A model generated the notes under the pieces. It saw nothing but the letters and a program-made list of their open reading frames with translations. It searched no databases and was not told the origin of the DNA. Below are positions 1 to 6,597 of a stretch of DNA of 24,873 nucleotides, in pieces; position 1 is the first letter of the stretch; each line of letters opens with the position of its first letter. Source of the DNA: UBA9630 sp043725085 (GTDB lineage: Bacteria; Patescibacteriota; Minisyncoccia; Moranbacterales; UBA2206); NCBI GenBank assembly GCA_043725085.1, contig JAYSLY010000025.1, forward strand, positions 1 to 24,873, read 5' to 3'. Made by a program: the position numbers and the translations under genes.

Positions 1-24
1 TATGAATAGGACTTGCCTTCTTGC

Positions 25-48
25 AAAATGGGCCTTCGGGCCTATTTT
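25..48 (+). terminator. Intrinsic terminator at the left edge
   Basis: A 10-bp stem (25-34 with 39-48, one G-T wobble) closes on a TTCG tetraloop, and its 3' arm ends in TTTT. This looks like the terminator of a gene lying to the left of the window. It separates that gene from rplI. Confidence 0.7.
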
Positions 49-125
49 GTATTGGAATGGGAACTCCGTTTAGTCACTTCTTGTATTGGAGTAGACTAGC
101 TATTCCCAAAATTATTATTTCAAGC

Positions 126-131
126 TATACT
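126..131 (+). promoter_or_regulatory. Candidate -10 element of rplI, leaderless spacing
   Basis: TATACT lies six bases before the rplI ATG at 138, so transcription would begin on or next to the start codon. No convincing -35 is seen. A 10-base direct repeat (TTGTATTGGA at 47-56 and 81-90) sits upstream and could be an operator, but this is speculative. Confidence 0.4.
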
Positions 132-137
132 GAAACT

Positions 138-584
138 ATGCAAATAATTCTTCTGCAAAATGTTAAAAATCTGGGCAAAAAAGGCGAGCTTAAGAATGTG
201 TCCGATGGATATGCGCGCAATTTTTTGTTTGCCAAAAAACTTGCCGAAGTTGCAACCAAAGAGGCGGTTGCTCGTGTAGAATTATTGCAGAAAAAAGAAA
301 AAATGACAGAATTGGAAAGTTTAGAAAAAACAAAAAAACTCGCTTTTGAATTGAAGGACAAATTGATTGAGATTAAGGCTAAAGGAAAAGAAGAGGGAAA
401 GTTATTCGGGTCAATTTCAGGGAAAGATATTGCCAAAAAACTTAGTGAAGCAGGATTCGCTGTTTTTGAAAAATCCGTGATAATGCCAGCGCACATCAAA
501 GAAATCGGAGAATATGAAATCAAGATTAGTTTGGCTCAAGGGATTGAGACGAAAATTAAGCTCAAAGTCTCCAAGGAGGCATAA
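138..584 (+). CDS. rplI: Ribosomal protein bL9
   Basis: Large-subunit ribosomal protein bL9, 148 residues, the usual length for the family. The N-terminal RNA-binding domain shows the signature MQIILLQNVKNLGKKGEL, then SDGYARNFL around residues 23-31. It is followed by the long lysine/glutamate-rich connecting helix (about 40-80) and the C-terminal domain (LFGSIS, then HIKEIGEYEI). The reading frame is open back to position 21, but the 39 extra residues show no bL9 homology, so the ATG at 138 is the start. There is no Shine-Dalgarno sequence; a TATACT hexamer six bases upstream suggests a leaderless mRNA. bL9 is absent from some CPR groups such as Microgenomates (family knowledge), so its presence here has taxonomic value. 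It appears to be monocistronic, with its own terminator. Confidence 0.97.
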   Translation: MQIILLQNVKNLGKKGELKNVSDGYARNFLFAKKLAEVATKEAVARVELLQKKEKMTELESLEKTKKLAFELKDKLIEIKAKGKEEGKLFGSISGKDIAKKLSEAGFAVFEKSVIMPAHIKEIGEYEIKISLAQGIETKIKLKVSKEA

Positions 585-612
585 AGCTTAATTCGTCCCA
601 TTTTTAAAAAAT

Positions 613-639
613 AAAAAGTCGCGGGGGAAGCGACTTTTT
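613..639 (+). terminator. Intrinsic terminator of rplI
   Basis: A perfect 10-bp stem (AAAAAGTCGC at 613-622 with GCGACTTTTT at 630-639) closes a 7-base loop about 30 bases after the rplI stop. The T-run is the end of the 3' arm. Confidence 0.85.
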
Positions 640-656
640 GTCTGTAAAAATATCCG

Positions 657-760
657 CCTTCCCCCTTTGGAGAAGGGGGATTGAGGGGGATTTGAAAGAC
701 TTTTTATTTATTACAAGTTTTTCAAATCCCTCCTGGCCTCCCTTTTCCAAAGGGAGGAAT
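657..760. repeat. REP-like inverted palindromic pair
   Basis: Two 41-base arms (657-697 and 719-760) are inverted copies of one another, with about 29 of 41 positions matching by hand alignment, separated by an AT-rich 21-base centre. Each arm is itself a palindrome (CCCTTTGG core with a G-rich return) ending in GATTTGAAA. The form resembles REP/BIME elements mobilised by RAYT (Y1-type) transposases. No transposase gene is in the window. Confidence 0.6.
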
Positions 761-795
761 ACGAGTTAATTTAATTAAATTTTTTAATAAAAAGT

Positions 796-2442
796 ATGAA
801 ACAAAACCGTAAGTTCATATTCATCGTCGGGGGAGTGATGAGTGGGGTGGGGAAGGGAATATCAACTTCGTCAATCGGAATCATTTTGAAAGCGCGAGGC
901 CTGAGCGTTACCGCGATTAAGATTGATCCATATATCAACGTCGACGCCGGCACGATGAATCCAACTGAACACGGTGAAGTTTTTGTTTTAAATGATGGCT
1001 ATGAAACCGATCAGGATATGGGCAACTATGAAAGATTTCTCAATATCACTTTGCCCAGTGACAACTATATGACCACCGGCAGTGTTTATGAATCTGTTAT
1101 TCACAGGGAGCGTAATTTAGGTTATAACGGAAAATGTGTCGAAGTGGTGCCGCACATCCCGCTGGAAGTGATTGACCGCATTGAAAAAGCTTCGGCAAAA
1201 GCCAAGTCAGATGTGACACTGATTGAAATTGGCGGAACAATTGGAGAATATCAAAACATTCTTTTTCTTGAAGCGGCCAGAATGATGAAAATCAAATATC
1301 CTGATGATGTGATGTTTGTGATGGTAAGCTATTTGCCGATTCCATCAAAAGTCGGTGAGATGAAAACCAAGCCAACCCAATATGCCGTGCGCACGCTGAA
1401 TAGCGCCGGCATTCAACCAGATGTGATTATTGCTCGCAGTGAAACTTTTCTTGACCAAAAGCGCAAAGAAAAATTGGGCATGTTTTGCAATATTTCCGAG
1501 CGCTATGTCATCTCCGCACCCGATGCGGATAATATCTATGAAATTCCTGTCAATTTCGAGCGGGATGATTTGAGTCGTTTGATTTTGAAAAAATTAAACT
1601 TGCCGGAGAATAAAAAATCCAATATGAAAGAATGGTATGATTTCGTGGAAGGCATCAAAAAGTCAAAGGAAAAGATTAAGATCGGTATCGTGGGTAAATA
1701 TTTTGGCACAGGCGATTTCGTGCTTTCCGATGCCTATATCAGTGTAATTGAAGCCGTCAAACACGCCGCGTATAAAAATAATCTGGTGCCGGAAATCGCC
1801 TGGATCAACAGTGAGCTCTATGAAAAAGAACCAAATAAGTTGGAAGATCTCAAAAATTATGACGGCATTATTGTTCCGGGTGGTTTTGGTTCGCGGGGGA
1901 TTGAAGGCAAAATTAGCGTTATCAAATTTTTGCGAGAAAATAAGATTCCTTTCTTGGGGCTTTGTTATGGAATGCAAATGATGGTGATTGAATATGCGCG
2001 CAATATCCTCGGTCTCAAAGACGCAAACTCAACTGAGATTAATCGCAAGACAAAAAACCCGGTGATTGATATTATTCCTGAGCAAAAGAAAAATCTGGAA
2101 GACCGCAACTTTGGTGCGACAATGCGTCTCGGCGCCTATCCGGCCATTATCAAAAAAGGCACCGTCGCATACGCTGCCTATAAAAAACCCAAAATTTCCG
2201 AGCGACACCGACATCGTTGGGAAGTTAATTTGGAATATGCCCCAAAATTGGAAAAGGCCGGCTTGGTTTTTTCCGGAAAATCTCCAGATGGCAAGCTGAT
2301 GGAAATCACAGAACTGCCCCAATCTGTGCACCCATTCTTTGTCGGCGTCCAATTCCATCCAGAACTGACATCTAAACCGCTCACTTCACATCCTTTGTTT
2401 TTTGAGTTTGTGAAAGCGGCGAAGAAAAATAAGAAAAAATGA
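796..2442 (+). CDS. pyrG: CTP synthase (glutamine hydrolysing)
   Basis: CTP synthase makes CTP from UTP, ATP and glutamine in the cytoplasm. It has 548 residues, the standard length. The N-terminal synthetase domain (about 1-270) opens with the P-loop-like GGVMSGVGKGI at 12-22 and includes KIDPYINVDAGTM (42-54) and GGTIG (146-150). The C-terminal class I glutamine amidotransferase domain (about 293-540) has the nucleophile C390 in GLCYGMQ, the oxyanion stretch PGGFGSRG (371-378) and the His/Glu pair in FHPEL (H521, E523). All key residues are present. The ATG at 796 fits the family N-terminus; no Shine-Dalgarno sequence precedes it. It ends in TGA, which shows that TGA is a stop in this genome. 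The archaeal-type UMP kinase downstream belongs to the same pathway. Confidence 0.98.
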   Translation: MKQNRKFIFIVGGVMSGVGKGISTSSIGIILKARGLSVTAIKIDPYINVDAGTMNPTEHGEVFVLNDGYETDQDMGNYERFLNITLPSDNYMTTGSVYESVIHRERNLGYNGKCVEVVPHIPLEVIDRIEKASAKAKSDVTLIEIGGTIGEYQNILFLEAARMMKIKYPDDVMFVMVSYLPIPSKVGEMKTKPTQYAVRTLNSAGIQPDVIIARSETFLDQKRKEKLGMFCNISERYVISAPDADNIYEIPVNFERDDLSRLILKKLNLPENKKSNMKEWYDFVEGIKKSKEKIKIGIVGKYFGTGDFVLSDAYISVIEAVKHAAYKNNLVPEIAWINSELYEKEPNKLEDLKNYDGIIVPGGFGSRGIEGKISVIKFLRENKIPFLGLCYGMQMMVIEYARNILGLKDANSTEINRKTKNPVIDIIPEQKKNLEDRNFGATMRLGAYPAIIKKGTVAYAAYKKPKISERHRHRWEVNLEYAPKLEKAGLVFSGKSPDGKLMEITELPQSVHPFFVGVQFHPELTSKPLTSHPLFFEFVKAAKKNKKK

Positions 2443-2452
2443 TTAGTACAAA

Positions 2453-2478
2453 AAAACCCTCGATTGCTCGAGGGTTTT
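2453..2478. terminator. Bidirectional terminator between pyrG and rpmA
   Basis: A perfect 11-bp stem (AAAACCCTCGA with TCGAGGGTTTT) closes a 4-base loop between two convergent genes. On the minus strand the stem is followed by seven Ts, on the plus strand by four, so it probably serves both, and rpmA better. Confidence 0.85.
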
Positions 2479-2497
2479 AGCTATAAAAGATTTGAGA

Positions 2498-2833
2498 TTA
2501 TTTCTTGGTTTTCACTTTTGGCTTTGTTTGGGCTTTAGTCGCTTTCTTTGGAACAATCTTGTCTGCCACGCTAACGTATCGTCTTTGCACGAGCTTGCCA
2601 GTGAAAGCTCTCACTTTTTTGGTGGAGAATTTCACGAATCCATCTGCCAGTGCAAATAGTGTGTCGTCTTCAGCTTGCTTCACATTTTTGCCGGGATGAT
2701 ATTTTGATCCGCGTTGGCGAATGATGATTTGTCCGGTTTTGACTTTTTGATCGCCAAAAATTTTAACGCCCAGGCGTTTTGAAATGGAGTCTCTTCCAAG
2801 TTGGGTAGATCCACCTGCTTTACGATGTGCCAT
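2498..2833 (-). CDS. rpmA: Ribosomal protein bL27
   Basis: Large-subunit ribosomal protein bL27, 111 residues. The N-terminal tail that reaches the peptidyl-transferase centre reads MAHRKAGGSTQLGRDS, followed by RLGVKIFGDQ and IIIRQRG; these are diagnostic. The frame is open upstream to 2881, but the start at 2833 gives the family N-terminus with no cleavable extension of the Firmicutes type. The C-terminus carries a Lys/Thr/Pro-rich tail of about 25 residues (KKATKAQTKPKVK) beyond the conserved domain, probably disordered and rRNA-binding. rplU (bL21), its usual operon partner, is not adjacent, so this is a single-gene unit with the bidirectional terminator at its 3' end. Confidence 0.97.
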   Translation of the reverse strand: MAHRKAGGSTQLGRDSISKRLGVKIFGDQKVKTGQIIIRQRGSKYHPGKNVKQAEDDTLFALADGFVKFSTKKVRAFTGKLVQRRYVSVADKIVPKKATKAQTKPKVKTKK

Positions 2834-2932
2834 AAGTATCCGCGAAAATAAAAGCCGGGAATGAGAAAAATCGTCCCGCACTAATCCGCAATTTATTTAA
2901 TATAACTAACAAGATGTATTCTAGCGAACTTA

Positions 2933-2941
2933 TGCTATAAT
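2933..2941 (+). promoter_or_regulatory. Extended -10 promoter, leaderless spacing
   Basis: TGCTATAAT is a perfect extended -10. The ATG at 2950 begins eight bases after it, so the transcript would start within about two bases of the start codon. The same nonamer recurs on the minus strand at 7760-7752. Confidence 0.65.
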
Positions 2942-2949
2942 GTCAATTG

Positions 2950-3354
2950 ATGGGCAAGATTAAAAAATTCCTAATTGAGCATGAAATGAAACTGGTGCTG
3001 GTGACCGGATTTGTGTTGGTGGCACTCATTTCCTTTCAATTTGGCTATGTTGAAGGAAAAAAGGGCCAAACAAAGGCAATTGTGATTGAAAAAACGGCTG
3101 AAATGGCCAAAAATGACCCAGGAAACCTCGCTACTGTGGCTGGGGCTGCTTCATCAGAAATAGCCCAAAACCCCGCAGAGGCGAAAAAAATGGCTCAAAA
3201 CTGTGCCTACGTGGGCAGCAAGAACTCAAACAAAGTCCATTTGCCGAGCTGCAGTTTTGCCAAACGAATCAAGCCGGAAAATTTGGTCTGTTTTTCCAGT
3301 CTTGATGATGCGATAAAGCAGGGGAGAGTGGCGGATAAGACGTGTATTAAATAA
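2950..3354 (+). CDS. Membrane-anchored protein with Ada-like Cys domain
   Basis: A protein of 134 residues with unknown function. One N-terminal transmembrane helix (about 14-32) follows a short basic cytoplasmic stretch. A helical linker comes next, then a C-terminal domain from about residue 84 with YVGSKNSNKVHLPSCSFAKRIKPENLVCF and a last Cys five residues... from the end (TCIK). This pattern (VGSKNS-x-K-x-H-x-P-x-C-x-x-A-x-x-I) resembles the small Ada-type metal-binding module often fused to a membrane anchor in CPR proteins. Three or four cysteines and one His could bind a metal. A TTG codon at 2947 would add one residue; the ATG at 2950 is preferred. It has its own extended -10 promoter and appears monocistronic. 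The role is not known; the extracytoplasmic side is likely for the Cys domain. Confidence 0.8.
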   Translation: MGKIKKFLIEHEMKLVLVTGFVLVALISFQFGYVEGKKGQTKAIVIEKTAEMAKNDPGNLATVAGAASSEIAQNPAEAKKMAQNCAYVGSKNSNKVHLPSCSFAKRIKPENLVCFSSLDDAIKQGRVADKTCIK

Positions 3355-3364
3355 TTTTAAATTT

Positions 3365-3482
3365 AAAATTTGAAATTTGAAATCAAGGCTAAATGATTAA
3401 ATGCCTAAATGAATGGTTTTGAAATTAAAAATTAAATAATTTAGATTTGAATTAAAATTTTAAATTTCTAATTTCAAATTTT
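3365..3482. repeat. AT-rich inverted repeat with central hairpin
   Basis: A 19-base arm at 3365-3383 is an inverted copy (18 of 19) of 3464-3482. Both are built of A3-4T3 and GAAATT steps. The centre holds AGGC/GCCT (3387-3406 region) and repeated TAAATGA-like words. It fills the gap between two genes and contains no reading frame. It may be a small miniature element or a structured 3' region. Confidence 0.5.
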
Positions 3483-3537
3483 TCCAAAAGATAGCGCACA
3501 AATCGTAATTTAAGTTAACTAATTATTTTTTATATTT

Positions 3538-4236
3538 ATGCAAAAGGACAATATCATTGTCATTTCTCTTGGTGGTTCATTGATTGTGCCGGATGAAATT
3601 GACTGGAAATTTGTACGAAGTTTCAAGGAAATCATCAAAAAACAAATCACAAATGGTTCACGTTTTATCATCATCACTGGCGGTGGAAAATTGTCGAGAC
3701 GCTATCAGCAGGCAGCAATTAAAGTAACAAACAAATTAACAAATGATGATAGTGACTGGCTTGGTATTCACGCCACCAGAATGAACGCGCATTTCATCCG
3801 CACAATTTTTCGTGCTAATGCTCATCCGGTGATTAATAAAAATCCGAACGATCTTGAAGATTTTTATAATTTCAAAGAAAATATCCTCGTCGCTGCCGGC
3901 TGGCGACCTGGTTTTTCTACTGACTATGACGCTGTACTTTTGGGAAAATATTTCGGCGTGAAAAAGATTATCAATATGAGTAATATTGATTATGTCTGCG
4001 ACAAGGATCCAAATAAATTCAAAGACGCCAAAAAAATCAAAACCATTACTTGGTCGGACTTTCGTACGATGGTGGGGAACGTCTGGGACCCGGGGATGAA
4101 CGCGCCCTTTGATCCAATCGCGTCAAAACTAGCCATGGAAGCCAAGATGGAAGTGGTCATTCTCAATGGAAAAAAATTGAAAAATATGGAAAACTGTTTG
4201 GAAGGAAAAAAGTTTAATGGAACGGTGATTAACTAA
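3538..4236 (+). CDS. pyrH: UMP kinase, archaeal-type
   Basis: An amino-acid-kinase-fold enzyme of 232 residues, predicted to phosphorylate UMP to UDP with ATP in the cytoplasm. Motifs in order: phosphate-binding LGGSLIVP (11-18), TGGGKLSRRY (47-56), the LGIHATRMNA stretch of the nucleotide site (about 75-84), a glycine-rich AGWRPGFSTD (about 120-129), NIDYVCDKDP (about 149-158), DPIASKLA and a terminal NGTVI. This order and wording match the archaeal UMP kinase subfamily (Pyrococcus type, TIGR02076 style) better than the bacterial PyrH. NVDGVY is altered to NIDYVC, replacing the usual Gly by Tyr. The start is the ATG at 3538; no Shine-Dalgarno sequence is seen. It sits near pyrG, which takes the pathway onward from UTP to CTP. 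Confidence 0.9.
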   Translation: MQKDNIIVISLGGSLIVPDEIDWKFVRSFKEIIKKQITNGSRFIIITGGGKLSRRYQQAAIKVTNKLTNDDSDWLGIHATRMNAHFIRTIFRANAHPVINKNPNDLEDFYNFKENILVAAGWRPGFSTDYDAVLLGKYFGVKKIINMSNIDYVCDKDPNKFKDAKKIKTITWSDFRTMVGNVWDPGMNAPFDPIASKLAMEAKMEVVILNGKKLKNMENCLEGKKFNGTVIN

Positions 4237-4263
4237 TTATTAATTTATTAAGACTTAAATAAA

Positions 4264-4431
4264 ATGGAAAAAATCAAAATCGAACAACATGGCTTCATGG
4301 CCTTTTCCTGGTTTGCCGGGTGGCTGTTCACGATTGGATTTTTACACCTGGAATTTTGGCAGGGCGTCATGGCAATCGTACTTTGGCCATATTATATTGG
4401 CCTTGCGCTTAGTCAGCTGATTGGACGTTAA
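4264..4431 (+). CDS. Small two-helix membrane protein (55 aa)
   Basis: A 55-residue protein beginning MEKIKIEQHGFMAFSWFAGW and ending LALSQLIGR. Two hydrophobic helices are evident (about 11-29 and 34-53) separated by the short turn HLEFWQG. It is rich in Trp and Phe. Its TAA stop shares one base with the ATG of the next gene (TAATG at 4429-4433), a classic sign of translational coupling. No Shine-Dalgarno sequence is present. It is the first gene of an overlapping trio with the GIY-YIG protein and the flavoprotein. The function is not recognised. The codon use and the coupling argue that it is real. Confidence 0.75.
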   Translation: MEKIKIEQHGFMAFSWFAGWLFTIGFLHLEFWQGVMAIVLWPYYIGLALSQLIGR

Positions 4432-4691
4432 TGTATTATCTCTACATCATCCAATGCGCCGATCAAACGTTCTATACCGGAATCACAACGGATTTGGAGC
4501 GCAGGATAGTTGAGCATAATTCATCAAAACTTGGCGCGAAATATACCGTTGCGAGAAGACCGGTTGAGTTGATTTTTTCGCGAGAGTTTAAAAATAGATC
4601 TGCAGCCTCAAAGGAAGAGATGCGAATTAAAAAATTGAAACGGGCAAAAAAATTAGCATTAATCAAAAATTACGATGTTGGAAAAATTTAA
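4431..4691 (+). CDS. GIY-YIG nuclease superfamily protein
   Basis: A protein of 86 residues containing one complete small GIY-YIG domain of the UPF0213/YhbQ type. Visible motifs are YLYIIQC (3-9) and YTGIT (15-19), which together are the GIY-YIG strands. Then come the catalytic Arg in LERRIVEHN (22-30), the GAKYT segment (35-39) and the Glu in KEEMRIKKL (about 61-69). All the residues expected for catalysis appear present. Members of this family are small stand-alone proteins of unclear role, some with nucleic-acid cleavage activity (family knowledge). The start ATG overlaps the stop of the 55-residue membrane protein, and its 3' end overlaps the flavoprotein by 17 bases, so the three are probably co-translated. 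Confidence 0.92.
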   Translation: MYYLYIIQCADQTFYTGITTDLERRIVEHNSSKLGAKYTVARRPVELIFSREFKNRSAASKEEMRIKKLKRAKKLALIKNYDVGKI

Positions 4692-5919
4692 TGTCGCAGT
4701 GATCGGCGGTGGACCAGCAGGAATGTTGGCGGCTGGACGAGTGGCAGAACTTGGCGCAAGAGTTGTTCTGCTTGAAAAAAATTCCGCCTTGGGAAAAAAG
4801 CTTTTGCTTACGGGAAATGGCCGTTGCAATATCACGCAAATTGATCATGATGCGAGAGGCTTTGTGGAAAAACTTGGCAAAAATGGCAAGTTTTTCTTCT
4901 CGGCTTTTTCCGCTTTTGGACCAAAAGAAGTGGTTGAGTTTTTTGAGCAGAAAAATTTGCCCACAAAAGTCGAAAAAAATGGTCGAGTTTTTCCAGCTTC
5001 TGACGATGCGATAGATGTGCTTTCGACACTCACAAAATATCTCAAAGACAATGGAGTTGAAATAGTCACGAACGCCCAAGTAGCTGGTTTTGAATTTGCG
5101 GATAACAAAATTAGTGGCGTAAAGTTAAGAGATCAAATAATCAAAGCGGATAAATTCATTCTTTGTGCAGGTGGAAAAGCCTATCCTCGGACTGGCTCGA
5201 CTGGCGATGGCTATGTTTGGGCAAAAGAATTAGGGCACACAATTATCACTCCGATGCCCGCTCTTTCGCCGGTGAGAATTAAAGAAGATTGGGCTCATGA
5301 TCTGCAGGGATTAAGTCTGGAAACAGCTAATATCAACCTTTGGCAAAACGAAAAAAAACAAGCCAGTCTTCAAGGCGAGATACTTTTCACGCACTTCGGA
5401 CTCAGCGGACCGCTAATCATTAATGCGAGCAAAGTTATCGGTGCGCTTTTGCAAAATGGTTCTGTTGTGATTGAATTGGAGCTTTTTCCTGAGCTGACTA
5501 TTCCTGAATTGGACAAAAAACTAGTATTGGCTTTCGAGGAAAATAATCGGAAAAATATTAAAAATTATTTTAGGGAAATGTTGTCGCGAAAAATGTTAGA
5601 TTTAATTTTGAAACTCGCCGAGATTGATCCGGATAAAAAATTGAATTTTCTTACCAAAAAAGAACGTCAAAAAATTGTGGCGCTTTTGAAATCTCTTAAG
5701 TTTACCGTCTCGGAAGTTATGGGATTTGACCAGGCGATGGTGACAAGTGGGGGAGTGGCACTCAAAGAAATCAACCCAAAAACGATGCAATCTAAAATTA
5801 TCGAAAATTTATTTTTCGCCGGAGAAATTTTGGATCTCGACGGTCCAACCGGCGGGTATAACCTGCAGATTTGTTGGAGCACGGGGTACCTTGCGGGAAC
5901 AAATGCTATAAAAAATTAA
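4675..5919 (+). CDS. HI0933/BaiN-type FAD-dependent oxidoreductase
   Basis: A flavoprotein of 414 residues of the HI0933 (YhiN/BaiN) family. The N-terminal Rossmann dinucleotide-binding motif is VAVIGGGPAGMLAA (7-20). It is followed by the family hallmark GKKLLLTGNGRCNIT (about 40-54) and a middle LCAGGKAYPRTGSTGDGY. The C-terminal second FAD site is TSGGVALKEI, then FAGEILDLDGPTGGYNLQ with CWSTG. The length is normal. The physiological substrate of the family is mostly unknown; one clostridial member (BaiN) reduces bile-acid intermediates, which should not be extended here. The ATG at 4675 lies inside the end of the preceding gene (17-base overlap). It is the last gene of the trio and is followed by a palindromic repeat region. 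Confidence 0.92.
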   Translation: MLEKFNVAVIGGGPAGMLAAGRVAELGARVVLLEKNSALGKKLLLTGNGRCNITQIDHDARGFVEKLGKNGKFFFSAFSAFGPKEVVEFFEQKNLPTKVEKNGRVFPASDDAIDVLSTLTKYLKDNGVEIVTNAQVAGFEFADNKISGVKLRDQIIKADKFILCAGGKAYPRTGSTGDGYVWAKELGHTIITPMPALSPVRIKEDWAHDLQGLSLETANINLWQNEKKQASLQGEILFTHFGLSGPLIINASKVIGALLQNGSVVIELELFPELTIPELDKKLVLAFEENNRKNIKNYFREMLSRKMLDLILKLAEIDPDKKLNFLTKKERQKIVALLKSLKFTVSEVMGFDQAMVTSGGVALKEINPKTMQSKIIENLFFAGEILDLDGPTGGYNLQICWSTGYLAGTNAIKN

Positions 5920-6110
5920 CCCTCCTCTCCCTTAGGGATAGGATGTCACGTACTCGTGACAGGTGAGGGAAAAGGGTGTTGATAAAAAAGAAAATCCGTA
6001 TAATTAATAATTTGTTATTATTTAACGGCTCCTCCCTCATCCGGCCTTCGGTTTCACCTTGCTGAAGCTTTAGCGTAAGTAGGCCACCTTCTCCCTAATG
6101 GAGAAGGGGA
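5920..6110. repeat. Inverted pair of palindromic repeats between convergent genes
   Basis: Copy 1 (5920-5978) and copy 2 (6032-6110, reversed) share one architecture: CCCTTAGGGA-type stem, an inner hairpin, then GGTGAGGG. Copy 1 carries a perfect TGTCACG-TACT-CGTGACA hairpin at 5944-5961. Copy 2 has a longer inner arm. The AT-rich centre (5996-6028) is itself an imperfect palindrome bounded by CCGT and ACGG. The whole could fold as a large cruciform. It is a different family from the repeat at 657-760, with a similar design. No gene lies here. Confidence 0.6.
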
Positions 6111-6118
6111 TATAAGCA

Positions 6119-6142
6119 ACAACGTCCAACGTTGTGAGTATT
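6119..6142 (+). terminator. Weak terminator-like hairpin
   Basis: A 7-bp stem (ACAACGT with ACGTTGT) closes a 3-base loop and is followed four bases later by TATTTTTT. It could end plus-strand transcription from the flavoprotein trio before it runs into the convergent DUF2062 gene. Confidence 0.4.
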
Positions 6143-6144
6143 TT

Positions 6145-6597
6145 TTATCTGAACCTCATTTTTTTATATTTCAAAAGAAAATAAAGCAAGAGAAAAAAAA
6201 GCAGAGAAATTATGACGGCTACCACGAGATAGCCCACCAAAAGGGGAGTGAGCAATCGAAAAATAATTGTGTATTCAAAAAAATGCCAAAAACCCGACCT
6301 ATAGGTTTCTCCAAAATCAGCAACTAGCTTGCCCTGATCGATGCCAAATAAAAAACTTCCCGTATATGCGGCAAGAGGTAAAACCAAGAGTGTCGTCCAC
6401 ATATTAGAGAGAATGACACCCACAGCGCCAGCCAGACGGTTGAGGCGAAAAATTGTCGTCACAACTAATGTGCTGATCACGCCTTCACCAGGCACAATAC
6501 CCATAAAAAGTCCCACCGCAGCGCCACCGGCAACTTTTGCCGGGCTATCGTCAATAAGAAAAAAACGTCTAAATTTATCCGCTATTTTTTTACGCAT
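6145..6597 (-). CDS. DUF2062 membrane protein
   Basis: A membrane protein of 150 residues of the DUF2062 family. The family signature appears near the N-terminus: a DSPAKVAGGAAVGLFMGIVPGEG stretch (about 18-40 of this start), then FRLNRLAGAVGVILSNMWTT, where an Asn-containing helix is typical. Three to four hydrophobic segments are visible, with the last helix (VAVIISLLFFLLLYFLL) at the C-terminus followed by a basic tail. The molecular function of the family is unknown; members are often near envelope glycosyltransferases. The ATG at 6597 overlaps the stop of the upstream nuclease gene by eight bases (ATGCGTAA). A TTG at 6612 would add five residues and is less likely. It is co-transcribed with the nuclease. 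Confidence 0.85.
   Translation of the reverse strand: MRKKIADKFRRFFLIDDSPAKVAGGAAVGLFMGIVPGEGVISTLVVTTIFRLNRLAGAVGVILSNMWTTLLVLPLAAYTGSFLFGIDQGKLVADFGETYRSGFWHFFEYTIIFRLLTPLLVGYLVVAVIISLLFFLLLYFLLKYKKMRFR

Noticed and set aside
21..137. In-frame N-terminal extension of bL9
   Set aside because: The 39 residues have no family resemblance and cross the terminator hairpin at 25-48; the MQIILL start at 138 is canonical.
125..523. Long open frame antisense to rplI
   Set aside because: It mirrors a lysine-rich gene and encodes a Ser/Phe-rich product without recognisable domain.
796..2442. Alternative genetic code (UGA as Gly, Gracilibacteria type)
   Set aside because: pyrG ends at TGA exactly at the family C-terminus and the MATE gene also stops at TGA; no internal TGA codons are needed in any gene.
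4663..5108. Overlapping antisense frames within the flavoprotein gene
   Set aside because: Several frames are open at once because of base composition; the plus-strand product has full HI0933 motifs.
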